Notes: generated from the sequence alone by a model not told the origin. A stretch of 51,232 nucleotides of DNA from an uncultured Clostridium sp. (GCA_900540335.1 UQFC01000005.1:1-51232); one strand, 5' to 3'. Counted from the stretch's first letter, positions 35,355-42,747 are shown. Numbers and translations are program-made.

Positions 35355-36383
35355 ATGAAAAAATGGATGCTTGGAGGGATTTTCATGCTGCTGCTGCCCT
35401 GGCTGCTGGCTCTGGCATGTATGACCGGAACGGGACAGGCTGTGTGGGGAAGCGAGGAGCGTATGGAGGAAGAGGAGGATTTACGGCCTTCACCGGACGG
35501 TGAGGAAGACAATGAGAAGGAAGCAGAAACAGAGGAGGCAAAGGCCAGTGCAGCCGGTATATCACGGCGGATTCTGATAGAGCGGGATGGGATTTCGACC
35601 TATATGAATCTGGAGGATTATCTTCCGGGAGTAGTGGTATGTCAGATTCCGGAGGAGTATGAGCGGGAGGCATTAAAATGTCAGACAGTGATTGCCAGAA
35701 CTTATATCTGCCGTCTGATGGATGGAAGGCAGGAGATTTCAGAAGAAGAGCTGGATCTGGATTATCTCGGGCAGATTAATGAAAAGGAAAACAGGTTCCT
35801 GACAATAGGAGAAAAGGAACGGCTGGCAGAACGTCTGATTCAGTGCAAAAAGGCAGCAGAGGAAACGAAAGGAGTAGTTATGCGCTGGGGGGAGCAGTAT
35901 GTACTTCCTCTTTTTCACAGAATCAGCTCAGGACGAACGAGAAACGGAGCCGCAGAGTATCCCTATCTTGTTTCTGCAGAAAGCAGGAGAGATGTGGAGG
36001 CAGAAAATTATCAGCAGGTATTTTCCTGGAGCAGAGAAGAATTTGCGCAGAAAATCAGTGAGATTCCAGGGGCGGCGCCTGTGGGGGCAGAGCAGGTGCC
36101 GGAACAGATTCAGACGGTTGAAAAGGATGAGGCCGGATATCTGATAGAAATGAAAATCGGATCCGGAATTTATAAGGGAGAGGAAATCCAGTATGCGCTG
36201 GGACTTCCTTCTTCCTGTTTCTATTTTAACGGCACAGAAGGCGGAATTCAGGCAGTGGTGAGGGGAATCGGACATGGATACGGCCTGAGTCAGGCAGGAG
36301 CGGATTATATGGCGGCTGAAGGATGGGATTATCAGGATATCCTGCATTATTATTATAAAAATATTTCTCTGGTGACTGAATAA
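35355..36383 (+). CDS. spoIID: Stage II sporulation protein D (SpoIID/LytB domain)
   Basis: The 342-aa protein has an N-terminal membrane anchor (about residues 5-30), an acidic linker, and the SpoIID domain from 'MNLEDYLPGVVVCQIPEEYE' (holding the catalytic-type Glu) to 'GHGYGLSQAGADYMAAEGWD'. SpoIID is a peptidoglycan lytic transglycosylase of the mother cell that drives engulfment with SpoIIP and SpoIIM. GGGAGGG lies 8 bases before the ATG. The next gene encodes a SpoIIQ-type protein, matching the order spoIID-spoIIQ seen in other spore formers. Confidence 0.9.
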   Translation: MKKWMLGGIFMLLLPWLLALACMTGTGQAVWGSEERMEEEEDLRPSPDGEEDNEKEAETEEAKASAAGISRRILIERDGISTYMNLEDYLPGVVVCQIPEEYEREALKCQTVIARTYICRLMDGRQEISEEELDLDYLGQINEKENRFLTIGEKERLAERLIQCKKAAEETKGVVMRWGEQYVLPLFHRISSGRTRNGAAEYPYLVSAESRRDVEAENYQQVFSWSREEFAQKISEIPGAAPVGAEQVPEQIQTVEKDEAGYLIEMKIGSGIYKGEEIQYALGLPSSCFYFNGTEGGIQAVVRGIGHGYGLSQAGADYMAAEGWDYQDILHYYYKNISLVTE

Positions 36384-36406
36384 GTGAGAGCACTTTGGTA
36401 AAAATA
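36378..36406 (+). promoter_or_regulatory. Sigma-F promoter of the spoIIQ-like gene
   Basis: GAATA (36378-36382), 14 bases, GGTAAAAATA (36397-36406). The -10 matches the sigma-F pattern GGnnAnAHTR at every position, and spacing is right. The -35 differs from GYATA only at the second base. Forespore expression is therefore expected. Confidence 0.65.
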
Positions 36407-36424
36407 GTACCGAGGTGATAAACG

Positions 36425-37219
36425 GTGAAAGAGAAATGGAATCAAATGTTCAAGGACAAATTATTCCTTGTCATGTTGGTGCTTGGCCTGCTGACTATCG
36501 TAGCCGCAGCAGGCGTTGTTACAACTCAGAGAGGAAACGGTCAGGAGCAGAATCCCTATGTGGATATGCAGGAGCAGGGGGATTTCATCGCCCGGCAGCC
36601 AGAGGGACAGATACAGGAGGCAAAGCTTCCTGAAACAGCTCCGTCTCCGGAAGAGAAGACCGAAATTACGGCAGAGCAGCTGGCAGAAAACAACCTGGAT
36701 ACTGTGACAGCGGAAAAAACAAAAGAGGAGGCCGGGAGACCGGAGGAAGAAAAGGTGCAGGAGGCTGGAGCCGGATCGGGAAATGTGGAAGCCCTGGCGC
36801 TGAATTTTTCAGATACCAGCAGACTGTCCTGGCCGGTGAGAGGCAATGTGGTGCTGAATTACAGCATGGATTCCACAATTTATTTTCCGACTCTGGATCA
36901 GTACAAATGCAATCCGGGTCTGGTCATTCAGGGAGATATCAGTGAGCCGGTTTATGCGCCTGCCAATGCCCGTGTAGTTTCTGTGGGAAATAACGAAGAA
37001 ATCGGGACCTATCTGACGCTGGATCTGGGAAATGAGTATTCGGTGATTTGCGGTCAGCTGAAGGAAGTGACTGCAGTTGAGGGCGAATATCTGGAAAAGG
37101 GACAGCTCATGGGATATGTGGCAGAGCCAACCAAATATTATACGGTGGAAGGAAGCAATCTCTATCTGGAGATGCTTCATAAAGACAGCTCTGTAGATCC
37201 TCTGGATTATCTGGAATAG
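36425..37219 (+). CDS. spoIIQ: SpoIIQ-like forespore membrane protein with degenerate LytM domain
   Basis: The 264-aa protein starts at GTG after GAGGTGAT. One membrane segment (about residues 14-33) is followed by an acidic Glu/Pro linker, then an M23/LytM fold (about 135-262). The zinc ligands are missing: the usual first His region reads 'CNPGLVIQGD' and the H-x-H motif reads 'NLYLEMLHKD'. In B. subtilis SpoIIQ is likewise catalytically dead and forms the engulfment channel with SpoIIIAH. Position after spoIID and the sigma-F promoter support this identity over an active endopeptidase. Confidence 0.82.
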   Translation: MKEKWNQMFKDKLFLVMLVLGLLTIVAAAGVVTTQRGNGQEQNPYVDMQEQGDFIARQPEGQIQEAKLPETAPSPEEKTEITAEQLAENNLDTVTAEKTKEEAGRPEEEKVQEAGAGSGNVEALALNFSDTSRLSWPVRGNVVLNYSMDSTIYFPTLDQYKCNPGLVIQGDISEPVYAPANARVVSVGNNEEIGTYLTLDLGNEYSVICGQLKEVTAVEGEYLEKGQLMGYVAEPTKYYTVEGSNLYLEMLHKDSSVDPLDYLE

Positions 37220-37224
37220 ACGAG

Positions 37225-37267
37225 AACCGGGAAAAGCTCTGCTTCCAGCTTTTTCCGGTTTTTTCTT
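37225..37267 (+). terminator. Terminator after spoIIQ
   Basis: AACCGGGAAAAGCT pairs with AGCTTTTTCCGGTT (one G-U) with an 8-base loop and a TTTTCTT tail. Confidence 0.88.
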
Positions 37268-37377
37268 ACCAGTCTCTGTATGATATTAAAGGAATTTGTA
37301 TTTTCATACAGGAAAAACAGATGATGTGAATATTTATTCTATTTTAAGAATTTGTTCACAGTATGTTCTGAATCCCG

Positions 37378-37386
37378 TGTTATAAT
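37378..37386 (+). promoter_or_regulatory. Extended -10 promoter of the CBS-domain gene
   Basis: TGTTATAAT fits the TGn-TATAAT extended -10; no good -35 is visible at standard spacing. Confidence 0.45.
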
Positions 37387-37425
37387 AAATAAAAATCAAA
37401 TATAAGGAGCGTGAAAAAACTCATT

Positions 37426-37899
37426 ATGAACATATTGTTTTTTATAACTCCCAAAAGTGAAATTGCATACATATATGAAGATGATTCTATCCGGCAGGCC
37501 TTGGAAAAAATGGAATATCATAAATTTTCTGCAGTTCCGCTGCTGACCAGGGACGGAAGGTATGTAGGAACGATTACAGAAGGAGATATGCTCTGGGGGA
37601 TTAAGAATCAATATAATCTGAATCTGAAAGAAGCAGAAGGAATTTCAGTAAGCACACTGAAACGGAGAATGGACTATCTTCCTGTTTTTGTAAAGTCCAA
37701 TATGGAGGATATGATTGATCGGGCGCTGAATCAGAATTTTGTTCCGGTTGTAGATGATCGGAAAATGTTTATCGGAATTATTACAAGAAAAGATATTATC
37801 AAATACTATTATGGGAAGGGAAAGGCAGGAGAGAAGGTTCCGTCTTCTTTCATTGTGACACCGGACGGCAAAAAAGAAGAAAAAATAGAACAGCTGTGA
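37426..37899 (+). CDS. CBS-domain protein
   Basis: The 157-aa cytoplasmic protein consists of two CBS domains (about residues 7-60 and 76-140). 'SAVPLLTRDGRYVGTITEGD' and 'FVPVVDDRKMFIGIITRKDI' are the paired beta-strand motifs ending in T-x-x-D, which bind adenine nucleotides in many members. It has no attached enzyme domain, so it probably acts as a nucleotide-sensing regulator of another protein, as with standalone CBS proteins generally. The start is uncertain: the GTG at 37411 is 2 bases from AAGGAGC, the ATG at 37426 is 17 away. It is followed by a terminator shared with the minus-strand cysteine-rich gene. Confidence 0.82.
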   Translation: MNILFFITPKSEIAYIYEDDSIRQALEKMEYHKFSAVPLLTRDGRYVGTITEGDMLWGIKNQYNLNLKEAEGISVSTLKRRMDYLPVFVKSNMEDMIDRALNQNFVPVVDDRKMFIGIITRKDIIKYYYGKGKAGEKVPSSFIVTPDGKKEEKIEQL

Positions 37900-37933
37900 G
37901 TACAGTCTGTTAGCGGACACAGGGGCAGGAAAA

Positions 37934-37969
37934 AGGGACAAAGATGGATGTGAAGCCATCTTTGTCCCT
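37934..37969 (-). terminator. Terminator of the cysteine-rich gene
   Basis: AGGGACAAAGATGG (37934-37947) and CCATCTTTGTCCCT pair perfectly over 14 bases. On the minus strand the stem is followed by TTTTTCC; on the plus strand only a weak T-rich tail follows. Confidence 0.85.
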
Positions 37970-37976
37970 GAATTAT

Positions 37977-38363
37977 TTATTGGGCGTTATTGCAGCCGCA
38001 GGAAGAATTGGCGGAATCAAACGTATCGGGAATGTGGAAGGGGGCAATGCCGATATCATTTTCTACGGCTGACTGGAAGCCGTCCCGGTAACCAACGTGG
38101 TTTCCATCCCGAAAACCGCTCCGGTAACCGGACTGATAGGCCTGACGGTTATTTCCGGAGCTGCCGGAGCCGCAGCCATTGCCGCAGTCACAACCGCATC
38201 CGTTATTGGAAGGATTGCTGCCGCATCCGCAGTTACAGTTGTTGTGACTGGAAGAGGAGCCGCACCCGCAGCCGCAGTTGTTATGACAGCCGCATCTTCC
38301 GCAGCCCCAATTGGAAGTATAAAAACAGTTTCTAAAGCAATTACATAAATTACATCTGCACAT
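37977..38363 (-). CDS. Cysteine/glycine-rich protein, probably spore coat
   Basis: The 128-aa protein has about 24 cysteines, mostly as C-G-C or C-x-C repeats ('NCGCGCGSSSSHNNCNCGCG'), and a glycine/tyrosine middle with the pseudo-repeat 'YRSGFRDGNHVGYRDGF'. The minus-strand ribosome site AAGGAGA lies before the ATG. No family is recognised. Divergent position next to the cotJ operon and the cysteine-rich composition point to a spore-coat or exosporium protein able to form disulfide or metal cross-links; this is inference. The minus-strand upstream region contains CATATACTA, a sigma-K-like -10. Confidence 0.65.
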   Translation of the reverse strand: MCRCNLCNCFRNCFYTSNWGCGRCGCHNNCGCGCGSSSSHNNCNCGCGSNPSNNGCGCDCGNGCGSGSSGNNRQAYQSGYRSGFRDGNHVGYRDGFQSAVENDIGIAPFHIPDTFDSANSSCGCNNAQ

Positions 38364-38492
38364 ATTGAAAATCTCCTTGTTTTGTGATGATAGTATATGA
38401 TATGTGGACAGGGAGACAGGGGTGACAGCCTGTTTCTTTTCTTATCTGATAAGGAAAGCATGCTCTGTGAAAGAAAACGGTCTGAGGATTTT

Positions 38493-38521
38493 CACCAGCG
38501 GGAAATCCGATTCATATGATA
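38493..38521 (+). promoter_or_regulatory. Late-sporulation (sigma-K/E-like) promoter of the cotJ operon
   Basis: CACC, 16 bases, CATATGATA. This fits the sigma-K pattern (AC at -35, CATAnnnTA at -10). Sigma-E control, known for cotJ in B. subtilis, cannot be excluded since CATATGAT also loosely fits its -10. Confidence 0.4.
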
Positions 38522-38556
38522 TTATCAGAATCTTCCGAAAGGAGAAATGCTTGCTT

Positions 38557-39105
38557 ATGGATTGCAGCAATCATCAGCAGAATGCCTGTACCAGCCGTCC
38601 GCAGATATCACCGTGTATGAGCGCGGGCTGTGGCTGCGGAGGCAAACCAATTCGTCCGACAAACCCGATTCAGCCGGTTATACCCAATCAGGGACAGGGA
38701 ATCAAACCGTCTCAGGACGGATGCATGTGTCAAAACAGAAAGCCTGTTCAGCATACCATGCCGGGCCAGAATCCTATGCCGTGTCAGAGCAGTATGCCGT
38801 GTCAGGGCAGTGCACCGTGTCAGGGCAGTGCGCCGTGTCAGGGCAGTGTGCCATGTCAGGGCAGTGTGCCATGTCAGGGCAGTGCATCGTGTCAGGGCAG
38901 CGTACCATGTCAGAACACCGGAGCGGGAATTTATCCCCCCGGTATGCGGCCGACAGGAGGCGGTTTTCTTTCTGAAATGCCCTTGGCAATGGCTTATGCT
39001 CCCATGCAGAGATGGACACAGACATATACCCTTAGCCAGGGGCTGGAGAGAGGTACGATTTTTCCTGATTTAGATTTACCGTTTATGATGGGGAGGTGCC
39101 GGTGA
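38557..39105 (+). CDS. cotJA: CotJA-type spore coat protein with a PCQGS repeat extension
   Basis: The 182-aa protein starts at ATG after AAAGGAG; the 51 upstream codons lack support. Residues 1-65 are Pro/Cys/Gln-rich ('CMSAGCGCGG'), residues 75-119 are seven-and-a-bit tandem copies of P-C-Q-G-S-[A/V/M], and residues 138-182 are the CotJA domain ('PLAMAYAPMQRWTQTYTLSQ', 'GLERGTIFPDLDLPFM'). Ordinary CotJA is about 80 aa, so the cysteine-rich N-terminus is an added module. It starts the cotJABC operon, whose products interact in the inner spore coat. TGATG overlaps couple it to cotJB. Confidence 0.85.
   Translation: MDCSNHQQNACTSRPQISPCMSAGCGCGGKPIRPTNPIQPVIPNQGQGIKPSQDGCMCQNRKPVQHTMPGQNPMPCQSSMPCQGSAPCQGSAPCQGSVPCQGSVPCQGSASCQGSVPCQNTGAGIYPPGMRPTGGGFLSEMPLAMAYAPMQRWTQTYTLSQGLERGTIFPDLDLPFMMGRCR
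38779..38913 (+). repeat. 18-bp tandem repeat encoding PCQGSx
   Basis: Seven full units and a partial eighth of an 18-base repeat (core CCGTGTCAGGGCAGTG) lie in frame inside the cotJA-type gene. Unit-to-unit identity is high at the DNA level, which suggests recent expansion or slippage and likely length variation between strains. Confidence 0.9.
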
Positions 39106-39362
39106 TGATGTGCGGATGCAAAAATCAATTAATGAAGAACGTTTACGAAACAGGCTTTGCCCTGGATGAAATTCTTCTTTATCTGGATACCCATCCAACA
39201 GATCAGGAGGCTATGAATTACTATCATTATGTGAAACAGTTAAATAAAGAGGCTGTTTGTGCTTATGAGCAGGCGTATGGCCCTCTGATGATCAATCAGG
39301 TATCATCGGATAATTGGAGCTGGATTAAAAGTCCGTGGCCGTGGGAAGGAGGGAATGCCTGA
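39105..39362 (+). CDS. cotJB: Spore coat protein CotJB
   Basis: This 85-aa protein starts at ATG overlapping the cotJA stop (TGATG), with GGGAGG 8 bases upstream. 'YETGFALDEILLYLDTHPTD', 'EAMNYYHYVKQLNKEAVCAY' and 'GPLMINQVSSDNWSWIKSPW PWEGG' are the full CotJB domain. It forms part of the inner coat with CotJA and CotJC. It overlaps cotJC by TGATG. Confidence 0.93.
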   Translation: MMCGCKNQLMKNVYETGFALDEILLYLDTHPTDQEAMNYYHYVKQLNKEAVCAYEQAYGPLMINQVSSDNWSWIKSPWPWEGGNA

Positions 39363-39988
39363 TGTGGAGATATGAAAAAAGACTTCAGTATCCGGTGAAT
39401 ATCAGCCAGACAAATCCCAAGATGGCGCAGTTTATTATAAGCCAGTACGGCGGCCCGGATGGTGAAGCAGCGGCAGCGCTTCGTTATTTGAGCCAGAGAT
39501 ATGCAATGCCGTATGAAAAGGGAAAAGCGGTTTTAAATGATATAGGAACAGAGGAACTGGGACATTTTGAAATTATCGGAGCGATTGTTCATCAGCTGAC
39601 AAGAAATCTGACCCCTCAGGAAATTGAAGATTCCGGATTTGGACCCTATTATATTGATCATACAACAGGTGTCTGGCCGCAGGCAGCAGGAGGAATTCCG
39701 CTGAATGCCTGTGAATTTCAGTCCAAGGGCGATCCGATTACGGATCTTTTCGAGGATCTTGCAGCAGAACAGAAAGCACGGTCGACATATGACAATATTC
39801 TGCGGGTGGTAAAGGATCCCGAGGTATGCGATCCCATCCGTTTTTTGAGAAAGAGAGAAATTATTCATTTCCAGCGCTTCGGAGAAGCCTTGAGAGATGT
39901 TCAGGATCATTTGAACAGCAGGAATTTTTATGCGTTCAACCCGGCATTTGATAAGCCCCAGGCAGGAACCGGAAAAACAGATTGTTGA
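39362..39988 (+). CDS. cotJC: CotJC, manganese-catalase-family spore coat protein
   Basis: The 208-aa protein belongs to the manganese catalase (ferritin-like) family. Likely metal ligands are the Glu in 'PDGEAAAALRYL', Glu and His in 'GTEELGHFEII', the Glu in 'AAEQKARSTYDN' and Glu/His in 'KREIIHFQRF'. As a coat enzyme it may remove hydrogen peroxide from around the spore. The ATG after AAGGAGG overlaps the cotJB stop. The N-terminal 'MWRYEKRLQYPVNI' is typical of CotJC. No terminator is obvious before the long gap that follows. Confidence 0.93.
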   Translation: MWRYEKRLQYPVNISQTNPKMAQFIISQYGGPDGEAAAALRYLSQRYAMPYEKGKAVLNDIGTEELGHFEIIGAIVHQLTRNLTPQEIEDSGFGPYYIDHTTGVWPQAAGGIPLNACEFQSKGDPITDLFEDLAAEQKARSTYDNILRVVKDPEVCDPIRFLRKREIIHFQRFGEALRDVQDHLNSRNFYAFNPAFDKPQAGTGKTDC

Positions 39989-40099
39989 GTATCGTTTTGA
40001 ATAATGAATGAAAAATTTAAATATATCAGACAATATAAATAATATACACAAATAATAAATACGATTAATAAAAAATATGAAAATATATTGAAAAATATA

Positions 40100-40538
40100 T
40101 TGACAAAATGGAAAAGCAGTGATATTATATAACCATAAAGATAAGAACTTCTTATCAAAACAAAAGCAGAGAAACAAGCATTTGATTCAAGACGCAGATG
40201 TTTGTGGAGCTGAAAAGCAACAAAAGGGTTTGGCAGTTACCTCAACTTGAATAGGTTTGGAACAGAAGTTCAATCAAAAGCAAATATCAAAATTTATCAG
40301 GAATCAAAAGATAAGATATATTGGCAGTAGATATAAGCTATCAGAGTTAGGAAATATTCAAAGAAATGAGAATATAAAATGATAGATTATATTAGAATAT
40401 AGATTATCTGAGATGAGAGACAAAGAAAAAGATATTATAATTTGAGTTGAAAAGATGTGAGAAACTGAAAGAAAATGCCGGGAAAGAGTCTTTATATGAT
40501 AGTCGCAGGAGGCTATAGATAGAGACTCTTTCTTTTTG
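40100..40538 (+). ncRNA. Candidate noncoding RNA with own promoter and terminator
   Basis: TTGACA (40100-40105), exactly 17 bases, and TATTAT (40123-40128) make a strong sigma-A promoter. About 350 bases later AAAGAGTCT (40483-40491) pairs with AGACTCTTT (40523-40531), with an inner ATAGTC/GGCTAT stem, followed by CTTTTTG: a credible terminator. Between them no ORF of useful length exists on the plus strand. The RNA would start with a short GATAAGAA/TTCTTATC hairpin and is A-rich and purine-rich. I do not recognise the class. It could be a trans-acting RNA or a long attenuator for the dehydrogenase gene, though that gene has a separate promoter at 40620. The remaining bases of the 39989-40716 gap show nothing else besides that promoter and its operators. 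Confidence 0.45.
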
Positions 40539-40619
40539 CGCGGCATCTTCCGATACCAGTATGTCAGGCTGTCACTGATATGTACAAAAACAAAAGAGAT
40601 AATTTGTGTAAACTGTATA

Positions 40620-40648
40620 TTGAAAGAACGAACAAAATATGGTATTGT
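40620..40648 (+). promoter_or_regulatory. Promoter of the SDR dehydrogenase gene
   Basis: TTGAAA, 17 bases, TATTGT. The -10 overlaps the first TTGTATACA operator, as expected for repression. Confidence 0.65.
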
Positions 40649-40694
40649 ATACACATGAGTTAGATGTATACAAGTTATGAATTTGTATACAAAT
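40645..40694 (+). promoter_or_regulatory. Three GTATAC-centred operators, probably for the GntR regulator
   Basis: TTGTATACA (40645-40653), ATGTATACAAG (40664-40674) and TTTGTATACAAA (40683-40693) are spaced about 19-20 bases apart, so two turns of the helix, between the -10 box and the start codon. Palindromes with GTATAC centres are typical of FadR-type GntR repressors of sugar-acid genes. The regulator is encoded by the second downstream gene. Confidence 0.65.
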
Positions 40695-40716
40695 AAAAAT
40701 ATAAGGAGAATGAATT

Positions 40717-41520
40717 ATGGATTACATCAACAATTATTCCCTGGAAGGCAAAGTTGCCCTGATTACCGGTGCTTCCTACGGCATTGGCTTTGCTATTGCA
40801 AAAGCTATGGCAGGTGCTGGAGCAACCATCGTTTTTAATGATATTAAGCAGGAGCTGGTAGACAAGGGTGTTGCAGCTTATGCTGAGATCGGCATTCAGG
40901 CTCACGGCTATGTATGCGACGTTACCGACGAGGATGCTGTAAATGCAATGGTAGCTCAGATCGAAAAAGAGGTTGGCGTAGTTGATATCCTGGTAAACAA
41001 TGCAGGTATCATCAAGAGAATCCCGATGATCGAAATGTCTGCAAAGGATTTCCGTCAGGTTATCGATGTAGACTTAAACGCTCCGTTTATCGTATCCAAG
41101 GCTGTTATCCCGTCTATGATTAAGAAGGGCCACGGAAAGATCATCAACATCTGCTCCATGATGTCTGAGTTCGGTCGTGAGACTGTATCTGCTTATGCAG
41201 CAGCAAAGGGCGGCTTAAAGATGCTGACCAGAAACATCTGTTCCGAGTACGGTGAGCACAACATTCAGTGTAACGGTATCGGACCTGGCTACATCGCTAC
41301 TCCTCAGACAGCTCCGCTGCGTGAGAAACAGGCTGATGGTTCCAGACATCCGTTTGACCAGTTTATCGTAAGCAAGACTCCGGCTGGCCGTTGGGGCGAG
41401 GCAGAGGATCTGGGCGGACCGGCAGTATTCCTGGCATCTGACGCTTCTAACTTTGTAAACGGACAGATTCTGTACGTTGATGGCGGTATCCAGGCTTACA
41501 TTGGAAAACAGCCGTCCTAA
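40717..41520 (+). CDS. SDR-family sugar-acid dehydrogenase (gluconate 5-dehydrogenase/KduD type)
   Basis: The 267-aa NAD(P) enzyme is a classical short-chain dehydrogenase: cofactor loop 'LITGASYGIGFAIA', 'VDILVNNAGIIKRIPM', catalytic Ser in 'ICSMMSEFGRETVS', 'AYAAAKGG' (Tyr and Lys), and 'GPGYIATPQT'. The N-terminus 'YSLEGKVALITG' and overall similarity fit gluconate 5-dehydrogenase (Gno/IdnO) or 2-deoxy-D-gluconate 3-dehydrogenase (KduD); sequence alone does not settle which. GGAGAATGAATT precedes the ATG. The FCD-type GntR gene follows after 72 bases, so substrate-induced control of a sugar-acid step is likely. Codon use suggests strong expression. Confidence 0.85.
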   Translation: MDYINNYSLEGKVALITGASYGIGFAIAKAMAGAGATIVFNDIKQELVDKGVAAYAEIGIQAHGYVCDVTDEDAVNAMVAQIEKEVGVVDILVNNAGIIKRIPMIEMSAKDFRQVIDVDLNAPFIVSKAVIPSMIKKGHGKIINICSMMSEFGRETVSAYAAAKGGLKMLTRNICSEYGEHNIQCNGIGPGYIATPQTAPLREKQADGSRHPFDQFIVSKTPAGRWGEAEDLGGPAVFLASDASNFVNGQILYVDGGIQAYIGKQPS

Positions 41521-41592
41521 TCCGGTTTTTTAAACGATTTCGCAGGCAGATTGGAAAGCTGAGCCTGCAGGAGAGCAGAAGGAGGAAGACGC

Positions 41593-42291
41593 ATGGGCGA
41601 AAAGTGTTATAAGAATCGCGGCGACTATATATTCGACATGCTGAAACAGGAAATTCTTTCTTTAGAGCTGAAACCTGGACAGGCAATCAGTGAAAATGAA
41701 ATCTGCAGCCGGTTTGATGTTTCCCGGACTCCGGTCCGGGAAGCTCTCCGAAGACTGCAGGAACAGGGGTTTGTGAATACTATCCCGTATTCCGGAACTT
41801 ATGTGACGCTTCTCAATCTGGACGATATCCGGCAGATGATTTATATGAGAGTTGCAGTTGAACTGATGGTGATGCGTGACTTTATGGAAGTGGCGACACC
41901 TCTTCTTTATGAGGAGATACGCCATCAGATCCGGTGCCAGGAGCTTTTGATTCAGGAACCGGGATTCGAGCCGGAGCAGTTTTACAGTATGGATGCCCAG
42001 ATGCATGCTTTGTGGTTCTGCGCTGTAGGCAGAGCAAAGGTGTGGGATTTTATACAGGCTCAGCAGCTGCATTATACCAGATTCCGTATGCTGGATTTTG
42101 TTACAGAGACAGATTTTACCCGCATTATCCGGGAGCACAAACAGCTTCTGGAGTTTTTGGAAAACAAGGATGAAAAGGGGCTGGAGGAAGCATTAAAGGC
42201 TCATCTTTACATCAGTATGACCCGAATGAAATATGCGATTGAAGTAGAATATAAGGATTATTTTGAGGCAGTCGATGGCAGCGAAAGCTAA
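41593..42291 (+). CDS. GntR-family (FadR/FCD) transcriptional regulator
   Basis: The 232-aa protein has an N-terminal winged helix ('LKPGQAISENEICSRFDVSR' 'TPVREALRRLQEQGFV', residues 25-70) and an all-helical FCD ligand-binding domain with likely metal-binding residues (Asp in 'MDAQMH', His in 'MHALWFCAV', His in 'IREHKQLLEF', His in 'KAHLYISM'). FCD regulators usually respond to sugar acids or carboxylates. AAGGAGGAAG precedes the ATG. It probably binds the three operators upstream of the dehydrogenase and is cotranscribed with it. Confidence 0.9.
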   Translation: MGEKCYKNRGDYIFDMLKQEILSLELKPGQAISENEICSRFDVSRTPVREALRRLQEQGFVNTIPYSGTYVTLLNLDDIRQMIYMRVAVELMVMRDFMEVATPLLYEEIRHQIRCQELLIQEPGFEPEQFYSMDAQMHALWFCAVGRAKVWDFIQAQQLHYTRFRMLDFVTETDFTRIIREHKQLLEFLENKDEKGLEEALKAHLYISMTRMKYAIEVEYKDYFEAVDGSES

Positions 42292-42314
42292 ATACGGCTG
42301 CCTTTCATTTATAG

Positions 42315-42330
42315 TACAGCTATAATGACA
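42315..42330 (+). repeat. Direct repeat copy 1 flanking the XRE gene
   Basis: TACAGCTATAATGACA. It matches 15 of 16 bases with 42748-42763. This copy contains a TATAAT box and lies 62 bases before the XRE start; it may be a promoter/operator. Confidence 0.5.
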
Positions 42331-42391
42331 GAGAGGGAAAGCTCTGTTATAATCTTATAGAGAAACCAGAGTGTAGAAAAGGTCAAAAAAT

Positions 42392-42733
42392 ATGGAAGGG
42401 AGTTGGAACAGCATTAACCAATATCCTCGTATTGACATGTATAAAACAGGGCAGAATATGAAAAATATGATGCAGAGGAGGGGGCTGACTGTCCGCAATC
42501 TGCAGGATTATTTAAAATTGGGGACTCCTCAGAGCATTTATCACTGGTTTGAAGGGAGAAATCTGCCCAGTATTGACAATCTGTATGCGCTGAGTGCATT
42601 GTTTCATGTGCCGGTGGATGATTTGATTTGCGGCAGCAGGGAGGAGAGCTACCGGTTTTTCAGGCTGGGGGGAAGTTTCTGGCTGCGATCTTATTACCTT
42701 AGTTACCGGGCGCTTTATGGGAACTCGGACTGA
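42392..42733 (+). CDS. Small XRE-family DNA-binding regulator
   Basis: The 113-aa protein has a lambda-Cro-type helix-turn-helix at about residues 28-80: 'RRGLTVRNLQDYLKLGTPQS' 'IYHWFEGRNLPSIDNLYALS' 'ALFHVPVDDLI'. The C-terminal tail 'FFRLGGSFWLRSYYLSYRAL' is aromatic and could bind a partner or dimerise. The ribosome site is a modest GGTCAAAAAAT region before ATG at 42392; a better-supported start may be the internal Met at 42437. It is flanked by a 16-base direct repeat, suggesting autoregulation or a small cassette. Its target is unknown. Confidence 0.75.
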   Translation: MEGSWNSINQYPRIDMYKTGQNMKNMMQRRGLTVRNLQDYLKLGTPQSIYHWFEGRNLPSIDNLYALSALFHVPVDDLICGSREESYRFFRLGGSFWLRSYYLSYRALYGNSD

Positions 42734-42747
42734 GCGGTGGATTATAC

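Noticed and set aside
38779..38913. CRISPR-like array of short repeats
   Set aside because: Repeats are contiguous 18-bp units without spacers and encode PCQGSx in frame.
40358..40654. 98-aa minus-strand frame in the gap before the dehydrogenase gene
   Set aside because: AT-rich, hydrophobic low-complexity product with no ribosome site; it overlaps a clear terminator and promoter on the plus strand.
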